Assembly: GCA_015654675.1 (NCBI GenBank)
Contig: JAATGM010000034.1
Span: 1 to 64,000, forward strand
From: Planctomycetota bacterium
Lineage (GTDB): Bacteria; Planctomycetota; Phycisphaerae; UBA1845; UTPLA1
Length of the DNA stretch: 64,000 nucleotides
Reading direction: 5' to 3'
Part shown: positions 36,023 through 46,622 of the stretch, piece by piece
Numbering within the stretch: the first letter of the stretch is position 1
How the letters are laid out: the number at the start of each line of letters is the position of its first letter
Program-made: the position numbers and the translations under genes
Notes under the pieces: generated by a model
The model's input: the letters and a program-made list of their open reading frames with translations, nothing else
The model's database searches: none
What the model was told of the DNA's origin: nothing

Positions 36023-37894
36023 ATGGGAAAAATGGACACCGTCAAGCAACGTCAGGTACAGAATCAGGAACTCGAGGAAGTCTCCGTTCGCTTCTGCGGC
36101 GACTCGGGCGACGGCATGCAGCTCGTCGGCACCCAGTTCACCAACGCGTCCGCCATCTTCGGCAACGACGTCAGCACCTTCCCCGACTTCCCCGCCGAAA
36201 TCCGCGCCCCAGCCGGAACCCTGGCTGGCGTCAGCGGCTTCCAGATCAACTTCTCCAGCCACGACATCCATACCCCGGGCGATCGCGTCAATGCCCTCAT
36301 CGCGATGAATCCCGCCGCCCTGAAGACCAACGTGAAGGATGTCGAAACCGGCGGAATCGTCATCGTCAACGAAGACGCCTTCGACAAGTCCGACCTGCAG
36401 AAGGCCGGCTACGCCGTGAACCCGCTCGACGACGGCTCGCTCTCGAAATACCAGCTCTATCGCGTCCCGATCGAAAAGCTCAACGCCGATGCCCTCAAGG
36501 ACATCGCCGGCGAGATCGGCGCCAAGTCCGTCGGCCGCTGCAAAAACTTCTTCGCCCTCGGCATCGCCGCCTGGCTCTACAATCGGCCGCTCCAACCCAC
36601 GCTCGATTGGATCAACGGTAAGTTCGGCAGCAAACCGACCATTGCCGACGCCAACACTCGCGCGCTGAAGGCCGGCTACTACTACGGCGAAACCGCCGAG
36701 CTTTTCCCCACGCGCTACAAAGTCGCCAAGGCAAAGCTCACGCCCGGCAAGTACCGCAAAATCACCGGCAACGAAGCCCTCGCCTTGGGCCTCGTCACCG
36801 CCGCGGATCTGGCCCAGACGCCCCTGCTCTACGCCTCATATCCCATCACGCCGGCCAGCGACATCTTGCACATGCTCTCCGGCTACAAGAATTACGGCAT
36901 CAAGACTTTCCAGGCCGAGGACGAAATCGCCGCCGTAACCGCGGCAATCGGCGCCAGTTTCGCCGGAGTCATCGGCGTCACCGGCACCAGCGGTCCCGGC
37001 ATGGCTCTCAAGACCGAAGCCCTCGGCCTCGCCGTCATGACCGAGCTCCCGCTCGTCTGTGTCGACGTGCAGCGCGGCGGCCCCAGCACCGGCCTCCCGA
37101 CCAAAACCGAGCAAGCCGACCTGCTTCAGGCAGTCGTCGGCCGCAATGGCGAATGCCCCCTCTGCGTCATCGCCGCCCGCTCGCCGGGCGACTGTTTCGA
37201 CATGGCCATCTGGGCCGTGCGAATCGCGACTCGCTTCATGGTCCCGGTCATTCTTCTGACGGACGGCTACATCGGAAACGGTGCGGAACCGTGGATCCTC
37301 CCCGACCCGTCGAAGTTCGAGAAAATCAAGATCAACCACCCAGAAAAGGCCGAAAATGGCGACTTCCACGCCTACGCCCGCGACGAATTCCTCGCTCGCC
37401 CCTGGGCCGTTCCCGGCACGAAGGGTCTCGAACACCGCATCGGCGGCCTCGAAAAAGAAAACATCACCGGCCACATCAGCTATGACCCGCAGAATCACCA
37501 ATTCATGATCGACCTGCGGGCCCAGAAAGTGGCCAACATCGCGAAGATCCTTCCCCCGCTCGAAGTCGACGGTCCGCAATCCGGCGACCTGCTCGTCCTC
37601 GGCTGGGGCGGAACATATGGTTCGATTTACAGCGCCGCCGAGCGCGCTCGCGCCATGGGCTACAACATCTCGAACGCCCATCTTCAGTTCATGAACCCAT
37701 TCCCGTCCAACCTCGGCGACGTCCTCAAGAAGTTCAAGAAAGTGCTGATTCCCGAACTCAACAGCGGCCAGCTACGCAAGCTCATCCGCGCCGAGTTCCT
37801 CATCGATGCGATCGGCTTCAACAAGGTCCAGGGCAAGCCCTTCCTGATCGCCGAACTCCTCGAAAAAATCATCCAGCATTCGGAGAAGAGGTAA
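36023..37894 (+). CDS. korA: 2-oxoacid:ferredoxin oxidoreductase, fused gamma-alpha subunit
   Basis: 623 aa; the start is either the ATG at 36023 or the in-frame ATG at 36032, which follows GGGAAAA. Residues ~15-200 are the gamma domain ([18 protein letters not shown]). Residues ~250-600 are the alpha domain ([75 protein letters not shown]). Fused gamma-alpha is the usual form of KorA. With KorB it oxidatively decarboxylates 2-oxoglutarate (or a related 2-oxoacid) to acyl-CoA, reducing ferredoxin. korB follows eight bases downstream. Confidence 0.92.
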   Translation: MGKMDTVKQRQVQNQELEEVSVRFCGDSGDGMQLVGTQFTNASAIFGNDVSTFPDFPAEIRAPAGTLAGVSGFQINFSSHDIHTPGDRVNALIAMNPAALKTNVKDVETGGIVIVNEDAFDKSDLQKAGYAVNPLDDGSLSKYQLYRVPIEKLNADALKDIAGEIGAKSVGRCKNFFALGIAAWLYNRPLQPTLDWINGKFGSKPTIADANTRALKAGYYYGETAELFPTRYKVAKAKLTPGKYRKITGNEALALGLVTAADLAQTPLLYASYPITPASDILHMLSGYKNYGIKTFQAEDEIAAVTAAIGASFAGVIGVTGTSGPGMALKTEALGLAVMTELPLVCVDVQRGGPSTGLPTKTEQADLLQAVVGRNGECPLCVIAARSPGDCFDMAIWAVRIATRFMVPVILLTDGYIGNGAEPWILPDPSKFEKIKINHPEKAENGDFHAYARDEFLARPWAVPGTKGLEHRIGGLEKENITGHISYDPQNHQFMIDLRAQKVANIAKILPPLEVDGPQSGDLLVLGWGGTYGSIYSAAERARAMGYNISNAHLQFMNPFPSNLGDVLKKFKKVLIPELNSGQLRKLIRAEFLIDAIGFNKVQGKPFLIAELLEKIIQHSEKR

Positions 37895-37901
37895 TACCAA
37901 C

Positions 37902-38924
<1,023 letters not shown>

Positions 38925-38971
38925 CGCCGCCCCACTCGACATCCCCAATATCACGCGGCAAAATCGCCGAT

Positions 38972-39015
38972 AGAGCGTCAGGTGCAATAGTCGCCTGACG
39001 CTCTTCGGATTTTTA
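38972..39015 (+). terminator. Rho-independent terminator of korAB
   Basis: 11-bp stem AGAGCGTCAGG / CCTGACGCTCT with an 11-base loop, followed by TCGGATTTTT. It separates korAB from the transferase gene that starts at 39020. Confidence 0.85.
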
Positions 39016-39019
39016 CGCC

Positions 39020-40141
39020 ATGCTGCCGCTAGCCGACCAACATTCCACAATCGAAGTCCTCCAGCCCTACCTCTGGCCGCTCGGCATCTCACTGCTCGTC
39101 ACCATGGCTATCATGCCGATCGTCAAGTCCATAGCCATCGCGGGCCAGATCTTCGACATCCCCGATGCCGGCCTGAAGCCCCACGAAAAACCGATCCCCT
39201 ATCTCGGCGGCGTCGGAATGTTTATCGGCTGGGCTGCCGCCATCTGCTTCGCAGCGTCAGCGTTCCCCGCGTCGCGCGGCCCGCTCCTCACCATCCTCGC
39301 CGCCGGCACGCTCATGATGCTGACCGGCCTGGTTGACGACATCCGCGATCTGAAACCCCGCACCAAGCTCATCCTCGAATTGGTCGCGGCGGCGATTCTC
39401 ATCTACGGAGGCGTCGGCGATCGCGTCGCCGGAGTGATTTTCTCAACGCTCGAATGGAATGTCCCGGAGTGGCTGCTGCGAGTCTCTTCCGCCGGCATCA
39501 CCGTCTTCCTGCTGCTCGGCGCCGGCAACGCCACCAATCTCATCGATGGCCTCGACGGACTCTGCAGCGGAGTCATCGGAATCATCAGCATCGGCTTCGT
39601 CGTCCTCGCTGCCCACCTCGCCGTCGGCGGCTACAGCAAGATGTACGATCCCGTCCGCCTGACGGTCGCCGTCGCGCTGTTCGGCGCCTGCATCGCGTTC
39701 CTTCGCTACAACTTCAACCCGGCCCAGATGTTCATGGGCGACGCGGGGTCGCTCCTGCTCGGCTTCAATGCCGCCGTTCTCATGCTCCTCTTCGCTGAAC
39801 GAGACAAGGCCCGCTGGTTCGTTGGGGCGCTCATGGTCTTCGCCCTACCCGTTTTTGACACCGCACTGGCAATCGCCCGCCGCTGGCTAAACGGAAAGCC
39901 CCTTTTTATTGGCGACCGCAGCCATTTCTACGACCAACTCCGCCAGCGCGGCTACAGCGTACGCACAACCGTACTCATATCGTATTGCGTTACATTACTT
40001 TATGTCGTTATCGGATGCCTGGTTGTCTTCGTCCGCGGCCGCGTGGCGACCTTGATTTTTGTCAGCGTCTTCGTAATAACCGTCATAACCGTCAACAGAC
40101 TCGGCATGCTCCGTAAGGAGCCGGACGCCACCGCTCCCTGA
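39020..40141 (+). CDS. WecA/TagO-type undecaprenyl-phosphate sugar-1-phosphate transferase
   Basis: 373 aa, ten to eleven membrane helices. Family motifs: KPIPYLGGVGMF, LTGLVDDIRDLKPRTK (the paired Asp that bind magnesium), NATNLIDGLDGLCSG, FMGDAGSLLLGF and GDRSHFYDQLRQRGYS. The last His-containing motif is typical of WecA rather than MraY. It attaches a GlcNAc- or related sugar phosphate to undecaprenyl phosphate, starting a surface polysaccharide or teichoic-type polymer at the inner membrane. Stands alone after the korAB terminator. Confidence 0.9.
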   Translation: MLPLADQHSTIEVLQPYLWPLGISLLVTMAIMPIVKSIAIAGQIFDIPDAGLKPHEKPIPYLGGVGMFIGWAAAICFAASAFPASRGPLLTILAAGTLMMLTGLVDDIRDLKPRTKLILELVAAAILIYGGVGDRVAGVIFSTLEWNVPEWLLRVSSAGITVFLLLGAGNATNLIDGLDGLCSGVIGIISIGFVVLAAHLAVGGYSKMYDPVRLTVAVALFGACIAFLRYNFNPAQMFMGDAGSLLLGFNAAVLMLLFAERDKARWFVGALMVFALPVFDTALAIARRWLNGKPLFIGDRSHFYDQLRQRGYSVRTTVLISYCVTLLYVVIGCLVVFVRGRVATLIFVSVFVITVITVNRLGMLRKEPDATAP

Positions 40142-40324
40142 TTTGGCACTTCCCCACTGCCCCGTTTTGTGTCTACTCACACGAAAAATTCGATTGGTCC
40201 GCTCGTGCTAAATCCAATAAAACTATGCCTTTAGGGCTTGTTTCGCGGCAGCAGTTCTGATAAGCTTGAGGTGTTGGAGAGATCGCGCGAATGCCCTCTC
40301 CGTGAGTTTTCGGAAGGAAGCAAC

Positions 40325-41326
40325 TTGCTCTCACGCCGAACAATTCGAATCGCCTTCTCGCTGATCGCACTCATTGCGAGCGCGTTCAATGTGAGTTCGG
40401 CGTTCGCCGGCTCGGCCGGTATTGGCGATCTCTTCGTCAGCATTGGCGGTGTCGGCAATCGCGTCATGCTTTACGACGGCCCGAGCGGTGCACTGAAGAA
40501 TCCCACATTTGCGTACACTGGCGGCATCCCGCTTAACGGCGCGGAAGGCCTCGCCTTTGGCCCGGGCGGTTCGCTCTACGTATCCAGCCAGAATCTCGAC
40601 TCAATCGTAAAGTTCGATGGTGCTACTGGCACCTTCCAGCAGCTCATCGTCACTTCGGGCAGCGGTGGCCTCAGCCAGCCGCACGGCCTCACCATCCACA
40701 ACAATCAGATTTTCGTGAGCAGCTTCGGCACCAACGGCGTGAAACGCTTTGACGCCATCACTGGCGCATTCACCGGCGACTTCGTCGGTGGCGGCTCTGG
40801 CGGGCTCGATGGTCCCACGGGTCTCATCTTCGGCCCCGATGGAAATCTCTACGTCAGCAGTTCCAACAACGATCAGATCCTGAAGTACGACGGCAACACC
40901 GGCGCCTTCATGGGAACGTTCGTCAGCCCGGCTCGCGGCGTGACGGGCGGCCTCGATCGCCCGATCGACCTGAAGTTCGGCCCCGATGGCAACCTCTATG
41001 TCGCCAGCTCGGCCAGCAACAGCGTCCTTCGCTATAGCGGCGACAGCGGAAACTTTGTCGACACCTTCGTCCCGAGCGGCGGAGTGTCCGATCTCCAGAA
41101 TCCTTGGGGCCTCGCCTTCAAGGGTGACGAGCTCTACGTCGCCAGCCGCGATACTCACTCGATCAAGATGTTCGGTGGCGGCGGCAGCTTCTCTGGCAAC
41201 TTCACCCAGCCGTTTGCCGCACCACTCGCCCAGTACTTGGCCTTCAGCCCATCGATCCCCGAACCGGCCACAATGCTCCTCCTGGCTGGCGGCTCATTCC
41301 TCCTCCTCCGCCGCCGCTCGCGGTAA
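40325..41326 (+). CDS. PEP-CTERM protein with NHL/SMP-30-like beta-propeller
   Basis: 333 aa from a TTG at 40325; GGAAGGAAG lies just upstream. Signal peptide (RTIRIAFSLIALIASAFNVSSAFA). Six repeating blades of about 45 residues, with LAFGPGGSLYVSS, LIFGPDGNLYVSS and LKFGPDGNLYVASS, form a propeller like NHL or SMP-30 proteins. The C-terminus is PEP-CTERM: IPEPATMLLLAGGSFLLLRRRSR. It is presumably attached at the cell surface after export. The ligand is unknown. It resembles the propeller cut by the right edge. Confidence 0.85.
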   Translation: MLSRRTIRIAFSLIALIASAFNVSSAFAGSAGIGDLFVSIGGVGNRVMLYDGPSGALKNPTFAYTGGIPLNGAEGLAFGPGGSLYVSSQNLDSIVKFDGATGTFQQLIVTSGSGGLSQPHGLTIHNNQIFVSSFGTNGVKRFDAITGAFTGDFVGGGSGGLDGPTGLIFGPDGNLYVSSSNNDQILKYDGNTGAFMGTFVSPARGVTGGLDRPIDLKFGPDGNLYVASSASNSVLRYSGDSGNFVDTFVPSGGVSDLQNPWGLAFKGDELYVASRDTHSIKMFGGGGSFSGNFTQPFAAPLAQYLAFSPSIPEPATMLLLAGGSFLLLRRRSR

Positions 41327-41361
41327 TATCCGTTCTTCCAGATAAAGTTCAGTCAGTCAAC

Positions 41362-42264
41362 GTGGACAGTCCCACTCTGAAATTATTGATTTCTCGGCTG
41401 CGCCAGCACGTCGATCGCCTCGCCGGCCTCATCGGCCCACGCCACATCGGAAAGCCGTCGTCTCTGGAAGCCGCAGCCAACCTGATCGAGCACGAGTTCG
41501 CTCAACTCGGCGACTCGATCGAGCGCCATACATTCGATGCCGGCGACCGCCCCGCGACCAACCTTGTCATCCAGCGAAATGGCTCGCGTGCCCCCGAAGA
41601 GTGCGTCATCCTCGCGGCTCACTACGACACGATCCCCGAAACGCCCGGCGCCGACGACAACGCCTCGGCCGTCGCCGTCATGATCGAGGTCGCGCGCCTC
41701 CTTAGCGAACATCGCTTCCGTCGCACAATTCGCTATGTCGCACTCACGAATGAAGAGTGGCCGCACTTCGCCACGGAAAGCATGGGTAGCATCGCCTACG
41801 CCCGCCGCTGCCGCCAGCGCAACGAGTGCATCCATGCCATGCTCTGCCTCGAAATGGTCGGCTACTTCACCAACGAACCCGCCAGCCAGCAGATCCCACC
41901 GGGCATTCCGCGCGCACTGCGCTGCGCCTTCCCCGGTCGCGGCAACTTCCTGGCCGCCGTCGGCAACCTCGCATCCTGGCGGCTCCACTGGCCATTCCGC
42001 CGCGGCTTCAAATCCGCGACGCGCTTCCCGCTCTACTCAATCTCGCTCCCCGAAAAAATCTCCGCCATCCGGCTCTCCGACAACAGCTCCTTCTGGGACC
42101 AGGGCTACCCCGCCCTCATGCTGACCGACACCAGCTTTCTGCGAAATCCACATTACCACCTGCCCACCGATACCCCCGAGACACTCGACTACACCGCCAT
42201 GGCCGAAGTTGCCCTCGGCATTGCCGGCGGCCTCGCGCGACTCGCCATTCCCGACACTCGATGA
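41362..42264 (+). CDS. M28-family zinc peptidase
   Basis: 300 aa from a GTG. No signal peptide is evident, so a cytoplasmic location is likely, unlike the M28 lipoprotein at 8895-10250. Metal ligands: LAAHYDTI (His), PGADDNASAVAV (bridging Asp), LTNEEWPHF (Glu pair), LCLEMVGYF (Glu) and NPHYHLPTDTPE (His). It should cleave N-terminal residues from peptides. The gap to the PEP-CTERM gene is 35 bases on the same strand. Confidence 0.85.
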   Translation: MDSPTLKLLISRLRQHVDRLAGLIGPRHIGKPSSLEAAANLIEHEFAQLGDSIERHTFDAGDRPATNLVIQRNGSRAPEECVILAAHYDTIPETPGADDNASAVAVMIEVARLLSEHRFRRTIRYVALTNEEWPHFATESMGSIAYARRCRQRNECIHAMLCLEMVGYFTNEPASQQIPPGIPRALRCAFPGRGNFLAAVGNLASWRLHWPFRRGFKSATRFPLYSISLPEKISAIRLSDNSSFWDQGYPALMLTDTSFLRNPHYHLPTDTPETLDYTAMAEVALGIAGGLARLAIPDTR

Positions 42265-42521
42265 TCCCCGCCCAGCCGCCGATTCATCAGTCGGGCACTG
42301 CGACTTCATCGATTCGTGGGAAATGAAGACACCAGCCAGATTGAGTGTGATGATCCATTCCGCCCCAGACACACCGAGTGACACGCTCCCCTGCCGCACC
42401 GTTATGACGCAGCGTCGAACGCGAAGCCCGCTGAGAGACGGGCAGGGCCCGCCCCCCCGGTTAGCGAATTCCCGATCCGCCAACTAGTGACTGTTTGTCC
42501 CGCTCGATCCGCGCCGCGCGC
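42265..42521. other. Intergenic stretch, no gene seen
   Basis: Between convergent genes. No frame with family features or RNA signature was found; the terminator of the minus-strand lipoprotein gene lies at its right end. Confidence 0.5.
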
Positions 42522-42560
42522 AAAAAAATCGGGCGTGTCGCTCATCGCAACACGCCCGAT
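42522..42560 (-). terminator. Rho-independent terminator of the lipoprotein gene
   Basis: On the minus strand ATCGGGCGTGT and ACACGCCCGAT form an 11-bp stem followed by a run of seven T. It ends the gene whose stop is at 42594. Confidence 0.85.
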
Positions 42561-42593
42561 CAACATTTCTCTTCCGTCCCGCTGTTCGCGGCT

Positions 42594-43826
42594 TTATGGC
42601 CCGGGAGGCGGCGGCGTATGAACGTAGAACACGGAAATCGCAAGCTCATGCACGCCCGGAGGTCCATTGCCGGTGTTGTTGTTCTGCGGCGGCGGCGTGA
42701 TCAACGGCGGCGGGATCACGAACTCGTTGTAGCCCGACGCAAACGGCCCGGCCAGATCGACCGGCAGCGGCAACGCCGGCGGCGCGGCGGCCGGATTCGC
42801 AACCACGGGCCGCACATTGCCGTCGTTGAACGCCTCGCGGCGAATCAGGAAAATGTATCCACCCCGTCCCGCATTGGCCGGTCCGCCAATGCCAAGCTCG
42901 TTGCGGTTTGATCGATCCACAAATGCGTACGGCTTGCCCGGCGTCGGATTGCCCGGCGGCGGCGCAAACTGGCACAGCGTCCCGAGCGCGTCGTTGGTAT
43001 TCGCCTGCGGCTCGCTGAGCAAATCAAACTGGATGCCGTTGACCTGCACCGACTGAGTCACGCCCGGAGCCGGAGCCGGCGGCCCCAGCGGGTTCACGTA
43101 GTACGGCGTCACCGCGCCAGGCGGCCCGCCCTTTAACCCGCCGGCAATCGCGTAGAACCGTCCACCCGTCGGAAATGAATTGTCCCGCAGAAAGAACAAC
43201 CAGCCGTGCGGCCCAAGGAAGTTTTCCTGTGCGAGCGTGCTTCCCAGCGGAGCGCCCGTGTCAAAAGTCAGTCCCTGCACGACAACCGCAACGTCGCCGC
43301 CGCTCATGTCAAACAGCGAGCGGTTCGCCGCGAGGTTGTCGTTCGAAGGCAACGTCGCCTGATTGACCTGGTAATTTGTCCCGGCCACGTGCCCGTTCGA
43401 CCGCGGATTCACGGCTCGAACGTTCAATTCCACTTGCGAATATTGGGCGGGAAACGCGTCGATTCCTGCTCGGATCGCCACGATGTAATCCGTGTCGCCC
43501 TTCGCCGAAATCCGGTCATACTCAAAGTTCCAGTTCGGCAGGAACGGAGCCGGACCGCCAATGGTCGATGCCCACGGAATCGCTCCCTGAGTCGTCCCAA
43601 GCGGATCGCACGCGTTCATCAGCACCGGATTGCTCCGCTGCAGGATGTCCACGTAAACCGGCGTCGTATTCAACAATCGCCGAGCCGCGGCCAACCGACC
43701 CTCAGAAAGCTGCTGGGCCTGGTCGGTCGTCGTATCGACCTGAACCGACGGTGACGTATTACACGCCGCGATGCAGAAGCCCGCAGCCATCAGACCGCCA
43801 AATAAGACATGTCGCATCTTAATCAT
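42594..43826 (-). CDS. Lipoprotein of unknown function
   Basis: 410 aa with a lipoprotein signal (MIKMRHVLFGGLMAAGFCIAAC, lipobox IAAC). The body is beta-rich, with segments such as NWNFEYDRISAKGDTDY and LFFLRDNSFPTGGRFYA, and no known domain recognised. The C-terminal third is Pro-rich (PPPLITPPPQNNNTG). It has its own strong terminator and no close partner on the same strand, so it is probably a single-gene unit. Confidence 0.7.
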   Translation of the reverse strand: MIKMRHVLFGGLMAAGFCIAACNTSPSVQVDTTTDQAQQLSEGRLAAARRLLNTTPVYVDILQRSNPVLMNACDPLGTTQGAIPWASTIGGPAPFLPNWNFEYDRISAKGDTDYIVAIRAGIDAFPAQYSQVELNVRAVNPRSNGHVAGTNYQVNQATLPSNDNLAANRSLFDMSGGDVAVVVQGLTFDTGAPLGSTLAQENFLGPHGWLFFLRDNSFPTGGRFYAIAGGLKGGPPGAVTPYYVNPLGPPAPAPGVTQSVQVNGIQFDLLSEPQANTNDALGTLCQFAPPPGNPTPGKPYAFVDRSNRNELGIGGPANAGRGGYIFLIRREAFNDGNVRPVVANPAAAPPALPLPVDLAGPFASGYNEFVIPPPLITPPPQNNNTGNGPPGVHELAISVFYVHTPPPPGP

Positions 43827-44021
43827 TCCCTTGCTCCTCCCCTTCCCTGCTCCATCGTCAACTCGAACGAAGCCCGATTACCGCGCCCCGATCGATCGCC
43901 CCAAGATTCTGTGAACGCTCCAGTTATACCCGATTGAGAGCGCCAAAGTCAACGCAGGAACATCCCATCCCCCAACCCTGCCGACCGGCCGCCGCCGACT
44001 CCATAAGTCTTTATTAGTGTC

Positions 44022-44633
44022 TTACTTACGTTGAACCATCTGTTGCAGTCGAAGCATGCTTTCTCGCGTCATCCGCGTCAGTTCCTCAACGCTGAGCGTC
44101 GCCGTCTGCTCCGCATCGATCGGCTCGCCATACGCCACCGACACCCGTCCCGGCCGCGGCAGCTTCAACCCCTTCGGCCACGCCTCGAACGCCCCATCTA
44201 TGACCGTCGGAACAATTGTCGCCCCCGCCCGCTTCGCCACCAGTAGCGACCCCGCCAGCAAGTCCCCGATCGAACCGTCCTCCGTCCGAGTCCCCTCCGG
44301 AAACGTGACCACAATTCTCCCGGCCTTCAGCCGGCGGATGATCTCCTTAATCGCTCCGACATCCGCCGTATTTCGTTTCACCGGGAATGCATTCAGCGAT
44401 TCGATCAATCGCCGAAAATGCCGATTCACGAACAGCGTATCGCGCGCCATGAAGCTTCCCTCGCGATATAGCGCCAGCGTTACCAGCACCGGATCCAGAT
44501 AGCTCTGATGATTGCACGCCAGCAGAACCCCTCCGCTATCCGGGACATTGCGTAGCCCGAATATCCGCACGCGCCACAGAGCAAAAAAGCTCATCTGGCA
44601 CAGATATCTCGTAATTCTGTAATAGAGTCGCAC
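44022..44633 (-). CDS. plsC: 1-acyl-sn-glycerol-3-phosphate acyltransferase
   Basis: 203 aa from a GTG, six bases after the cmk stop. Catalytic NHQSYLDP (His-x4-Asp) at about residue 41 and the substrate motif FPEGTRTEDG identify the PlsC family; MARDTLFVNRHF and IVPTVIDGAFEAWPKG also fit. A short N-terminal hydrophobic segment suggests membrane association. It acylates lysophosphatidic acid to phosphatidic acid, feeding phospholipid synthesis. The cmk-plsC pair is a common bacterial arrangement. Confidence 0.9.
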   Translation of the reverse strand: MRLYYRITRYLCQMSFFALWRVRIFGLRNVPDSGGVLLACNHQSYLDPVLVTLALYREGSFMARDTLFVNRHFRRLIESLNAFPVKRNTADVGAIKEIIRRLKAGRIVVTFPEGTRTEDGSIGDLLAGSLLVAKRAGATIVPTVIDGAFEAWPKGLKLPRPGRVSVAYGEPIDAEQTATLSVEELTRMTRESMLRLQQMVQRK

Positions 44634-44639
44634 GACGCC

Positions 44640-45341
44640 CTAGCGGCTCGCCGCGCCGCACGATTCCGTCGCATGCGCGGTCAATCGCCGCCGGCTGACC
44701 TCTTCCAGCATCCGCTCGACCACCTCGTGGATCGTCAACTGCGTCGTGTCCAGGTGAATTGCCGACGCCGGCTCCAGCAGCGGAGCCCACTGGTGTGCGT
44801 CGTTTCCGTCGCGTTCCTTGAGATTGTTGAGAATTTCCTCGTAAGTCACGCTTTCCCCATCGGCCGTCATTTCCTGATAACGCCGCGCCGCTCGCCGCTC
44901 CACGCTCGCATCCAGGAAAAACTTCAAATCCGCATGCGGAAAAACCACGCTCCCCTGGTCGCGCCCTTCCGTCACCAGCGACCCCAATTCCCGCCCGATT
45001 TCCCGCTGCCGCTGCACCAGAAGATCCCGAATCGCCTGCTCCCGCGCCACAAACCCCGTCGCCCCGTTCACAGCCATCGAACGGACGTCTTCCGTCACGT
45101 CGTTCCCATCCAGCAACACGCGCGAATGCGTCGGCCCGCACATCACTTCAATCCGCGCATCCCTCGCCGACGCGATCAATCCCGCCGCATCATTCAGGCG
45201 AATCCCCAGCTTCAGCGCGCGCAGCGCTATCGCCCGATACATCGCCCCTGTATCCAGATACGCAATCCCCAGACGCGCCGCGAGTTTCCGCGCCGCCGTG
45301 CTCTTGCCCGAACCCGCGGGACCGTCAATCGTAATGATCAT
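44640..45341 (-). CDS. cmk: Cytidylate kinase
   Basis: 233 aa from the ATG at 45341. P-loop GPAGSGKST at residues ~6-14, YLDTGAMYRA for the CMP-binding segment, VTEGRDQGSVVFP with the conserved Arg-Asp, and RRAARRYQEM in the lid region. Full length for the family. It phosphorylates CMP and dCMP using ATP. A good promoter lies just upstream, and plsC follows in the same operon. Confidence 0.95.
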   Translation of the reverse strand: MIITIDGPAGSGKSTAARKLAARLGIAYLDTGAMYRAIALRALKLGIRLNDAAGLIASARDARIEVMCGPTHSRVLLDGNDVTEDVRSMAVNGATGFVAREQAIRDLLVQRQREIGRELGSLVTEGRDQGSVVFPHADLKFFLDASVERRAARRYQEMTADGESVTYEEILNNLKERDGNDAHQWAPLLEPASAIHLDTTQLTIHEVVERMLEEVSRRRLTAHATESCGAASR

Positions 45342-45369
45342 GCTCGACCTCGTGGACCGCGATCTTCGG

Positions 45370-45399
45370 AGTATAGACACCCTGTCAAGAATGCGTCAA
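45370..45399 (-). promoter_or_regulatory. Sigma-70-type promoter of cmk-plsC
   Basis: On the minus strand TTGACG and TATACT are spaced 18 bases, ending about 29 bases before the cmk ATG. The best hexamer match in the window. Confidence 0.65.
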
Positions 45400-45488
45400 A
45401 GCGGCCTTTCACGCGCCATTCGACCTCCATAGAATGGCCTCGCGCCGTCGATTCCATGGTCACGCCCGAACCCCCAGGATCTTTTCAC

Positions 45489-46622
45489 ATGCATCTCAAA
45501 CCCGCTCGACCGCCCGCAGTGCTCGCAACGCTCCTCGCCGCCATCATCACTTTCCCCGCCTGCCGCCGTGACGAGCCCCCGCCTCCTCTCGTGCTTGAAA
45601 AGAAATCCGCTGTTAATGCTCAGCCGGCCCCCGTCCCGCTCCCCCCGAAAAACCGTCCCCCTGCCCCGATCGCGCACAATCCGATTCCAACCAACGCCCT
45701 CATAGACCCGCTCCGCCAGCAACCCCCGCCAAATCCGAACTCTGTCGATGCGGGCGACGCCTCCAACGCCCCCAGCTATCTCCCGCGTTCCAACGATTGT
45801 TCCGGCTGGAACAAACGCACGCCGGTCGTCGTCCGCGGCCCGGCCGATCTCAAGCAACTCTTCTCCGCCGAACACGCCCAGCGACTAGGACGATTCGCCG
45901 TCCGCTCCGCCGCCTCCTGTGCCTACACCAACAAACTCGCCGACGGCGAACTCACCGCCAACGTCCTCACCATCGAAGCCGCCACGCCCGAAGACGCCTA
46001 CGGACTCGTCACTTGCTCATCGTCGTCGCCCACCAGCGACCGCTGCGGCGGACTCACCCGCGTCGATCAGGGCGGCGGCGTCACCTTTCACACCTGGCAG
46101 GGTCGCGTAGCCATCAAGGCCTCCATCGACAAAGGCGGCCCCGCTCAGGTCGCCGAGCTTCGTCGCCTCGTCCAGCACATCTGCGGTCGAATCCAGCGCG
46201 AAGACGCCCCCATGCTCGTCCACGCCCTCCCTCAGGAATCAATGCTCCCCGGCCGCCTCTGGCTCGTCCGTCACCTGGGCTCCCTCCCGCCACAGACGAT
46301 CGCCATCCAGCCCCAACCCAATTTTGACGAAGCCGCCCGCGCCCTCGGTCTCGGCAACGACACCCTCATCTGTATCGCCGCCTACAACCTCCCCGGTGCG
46401 CGCCAGCCCAACACCGTTTGGATCGCCCAATACCCCACGCCCGCCGCGGCCCGACAGGCCTTTAAGCGGACCAACGCCCTTGCCGTCGAGTCCCCCAACA
46501 AGGCCTGGCAACACACCAATGTCATGCAGCCCCGCGGCCCCTACCTGATCGGCACCTGGACCGCTGAAGAAGAATCCATGCAGAACATCATGCCCAAGAT
46601 CTCGGCCCTGTTGCCCGGATGA
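45489..46622 (+). CDS. DUF6599-like lipoprotein
   Basis: 377 aa from the ATG at 45489; an in-frame ATG at 45456 is possible. Signal with lipobox near FPACRRDE. A Pro-rich spacer (~28-90) leads to a domain resembling DUF6599 (GW..., VVVRGPADLKQLFSAEHAQR, TIEAATPEDAYGLVTC). These proteins are secreted or surface lipoproteins of unknown function. Its stop overlaps the ATG of the TerC gene by four bases, linking it to the downstream membrane proteins. Confidence 0.7.
   Translation: MHLKPARPPAVLATLLAAIITFPACRRDEPPPPLVLEKKSAVNAQPAPVPLPPKNRPPAPIAHNPIPTNALIDPLRQQPPPNPNSVDAGDASNAPSYLPRSNDCSGWNKRTPVVVRGPADLKQLFSAEHAQRLGRFAVRSAASCAYTNKLADGELTANVLTIEAATPEDAYGLVTCSSSSPTSDRCGGLTRVDQGGGVTFHTWQGRVAIKASIDKGGPAQVAELRRLVQHICGRIQREDAPMLVHALPQESMLPGRLWLVRHLGSLPPQTIAIQPQPNFDEAARALGLGNDTLICIAAYNLPGARQPNTVWIAQYPTPAAARQAFKRTNALAVESPNKAWQHTNVMQPRGPYLIGTWTAEEESMQNIMPKISALLPG

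Noticed and set aside
40145-40162. TGGCAC...TGCC resembling a sigma-54 promoter upstream of the PEP-CTERM gene
   Set aside because: Distance between the GG and GC elements is 14 bases rather than the strict 12.
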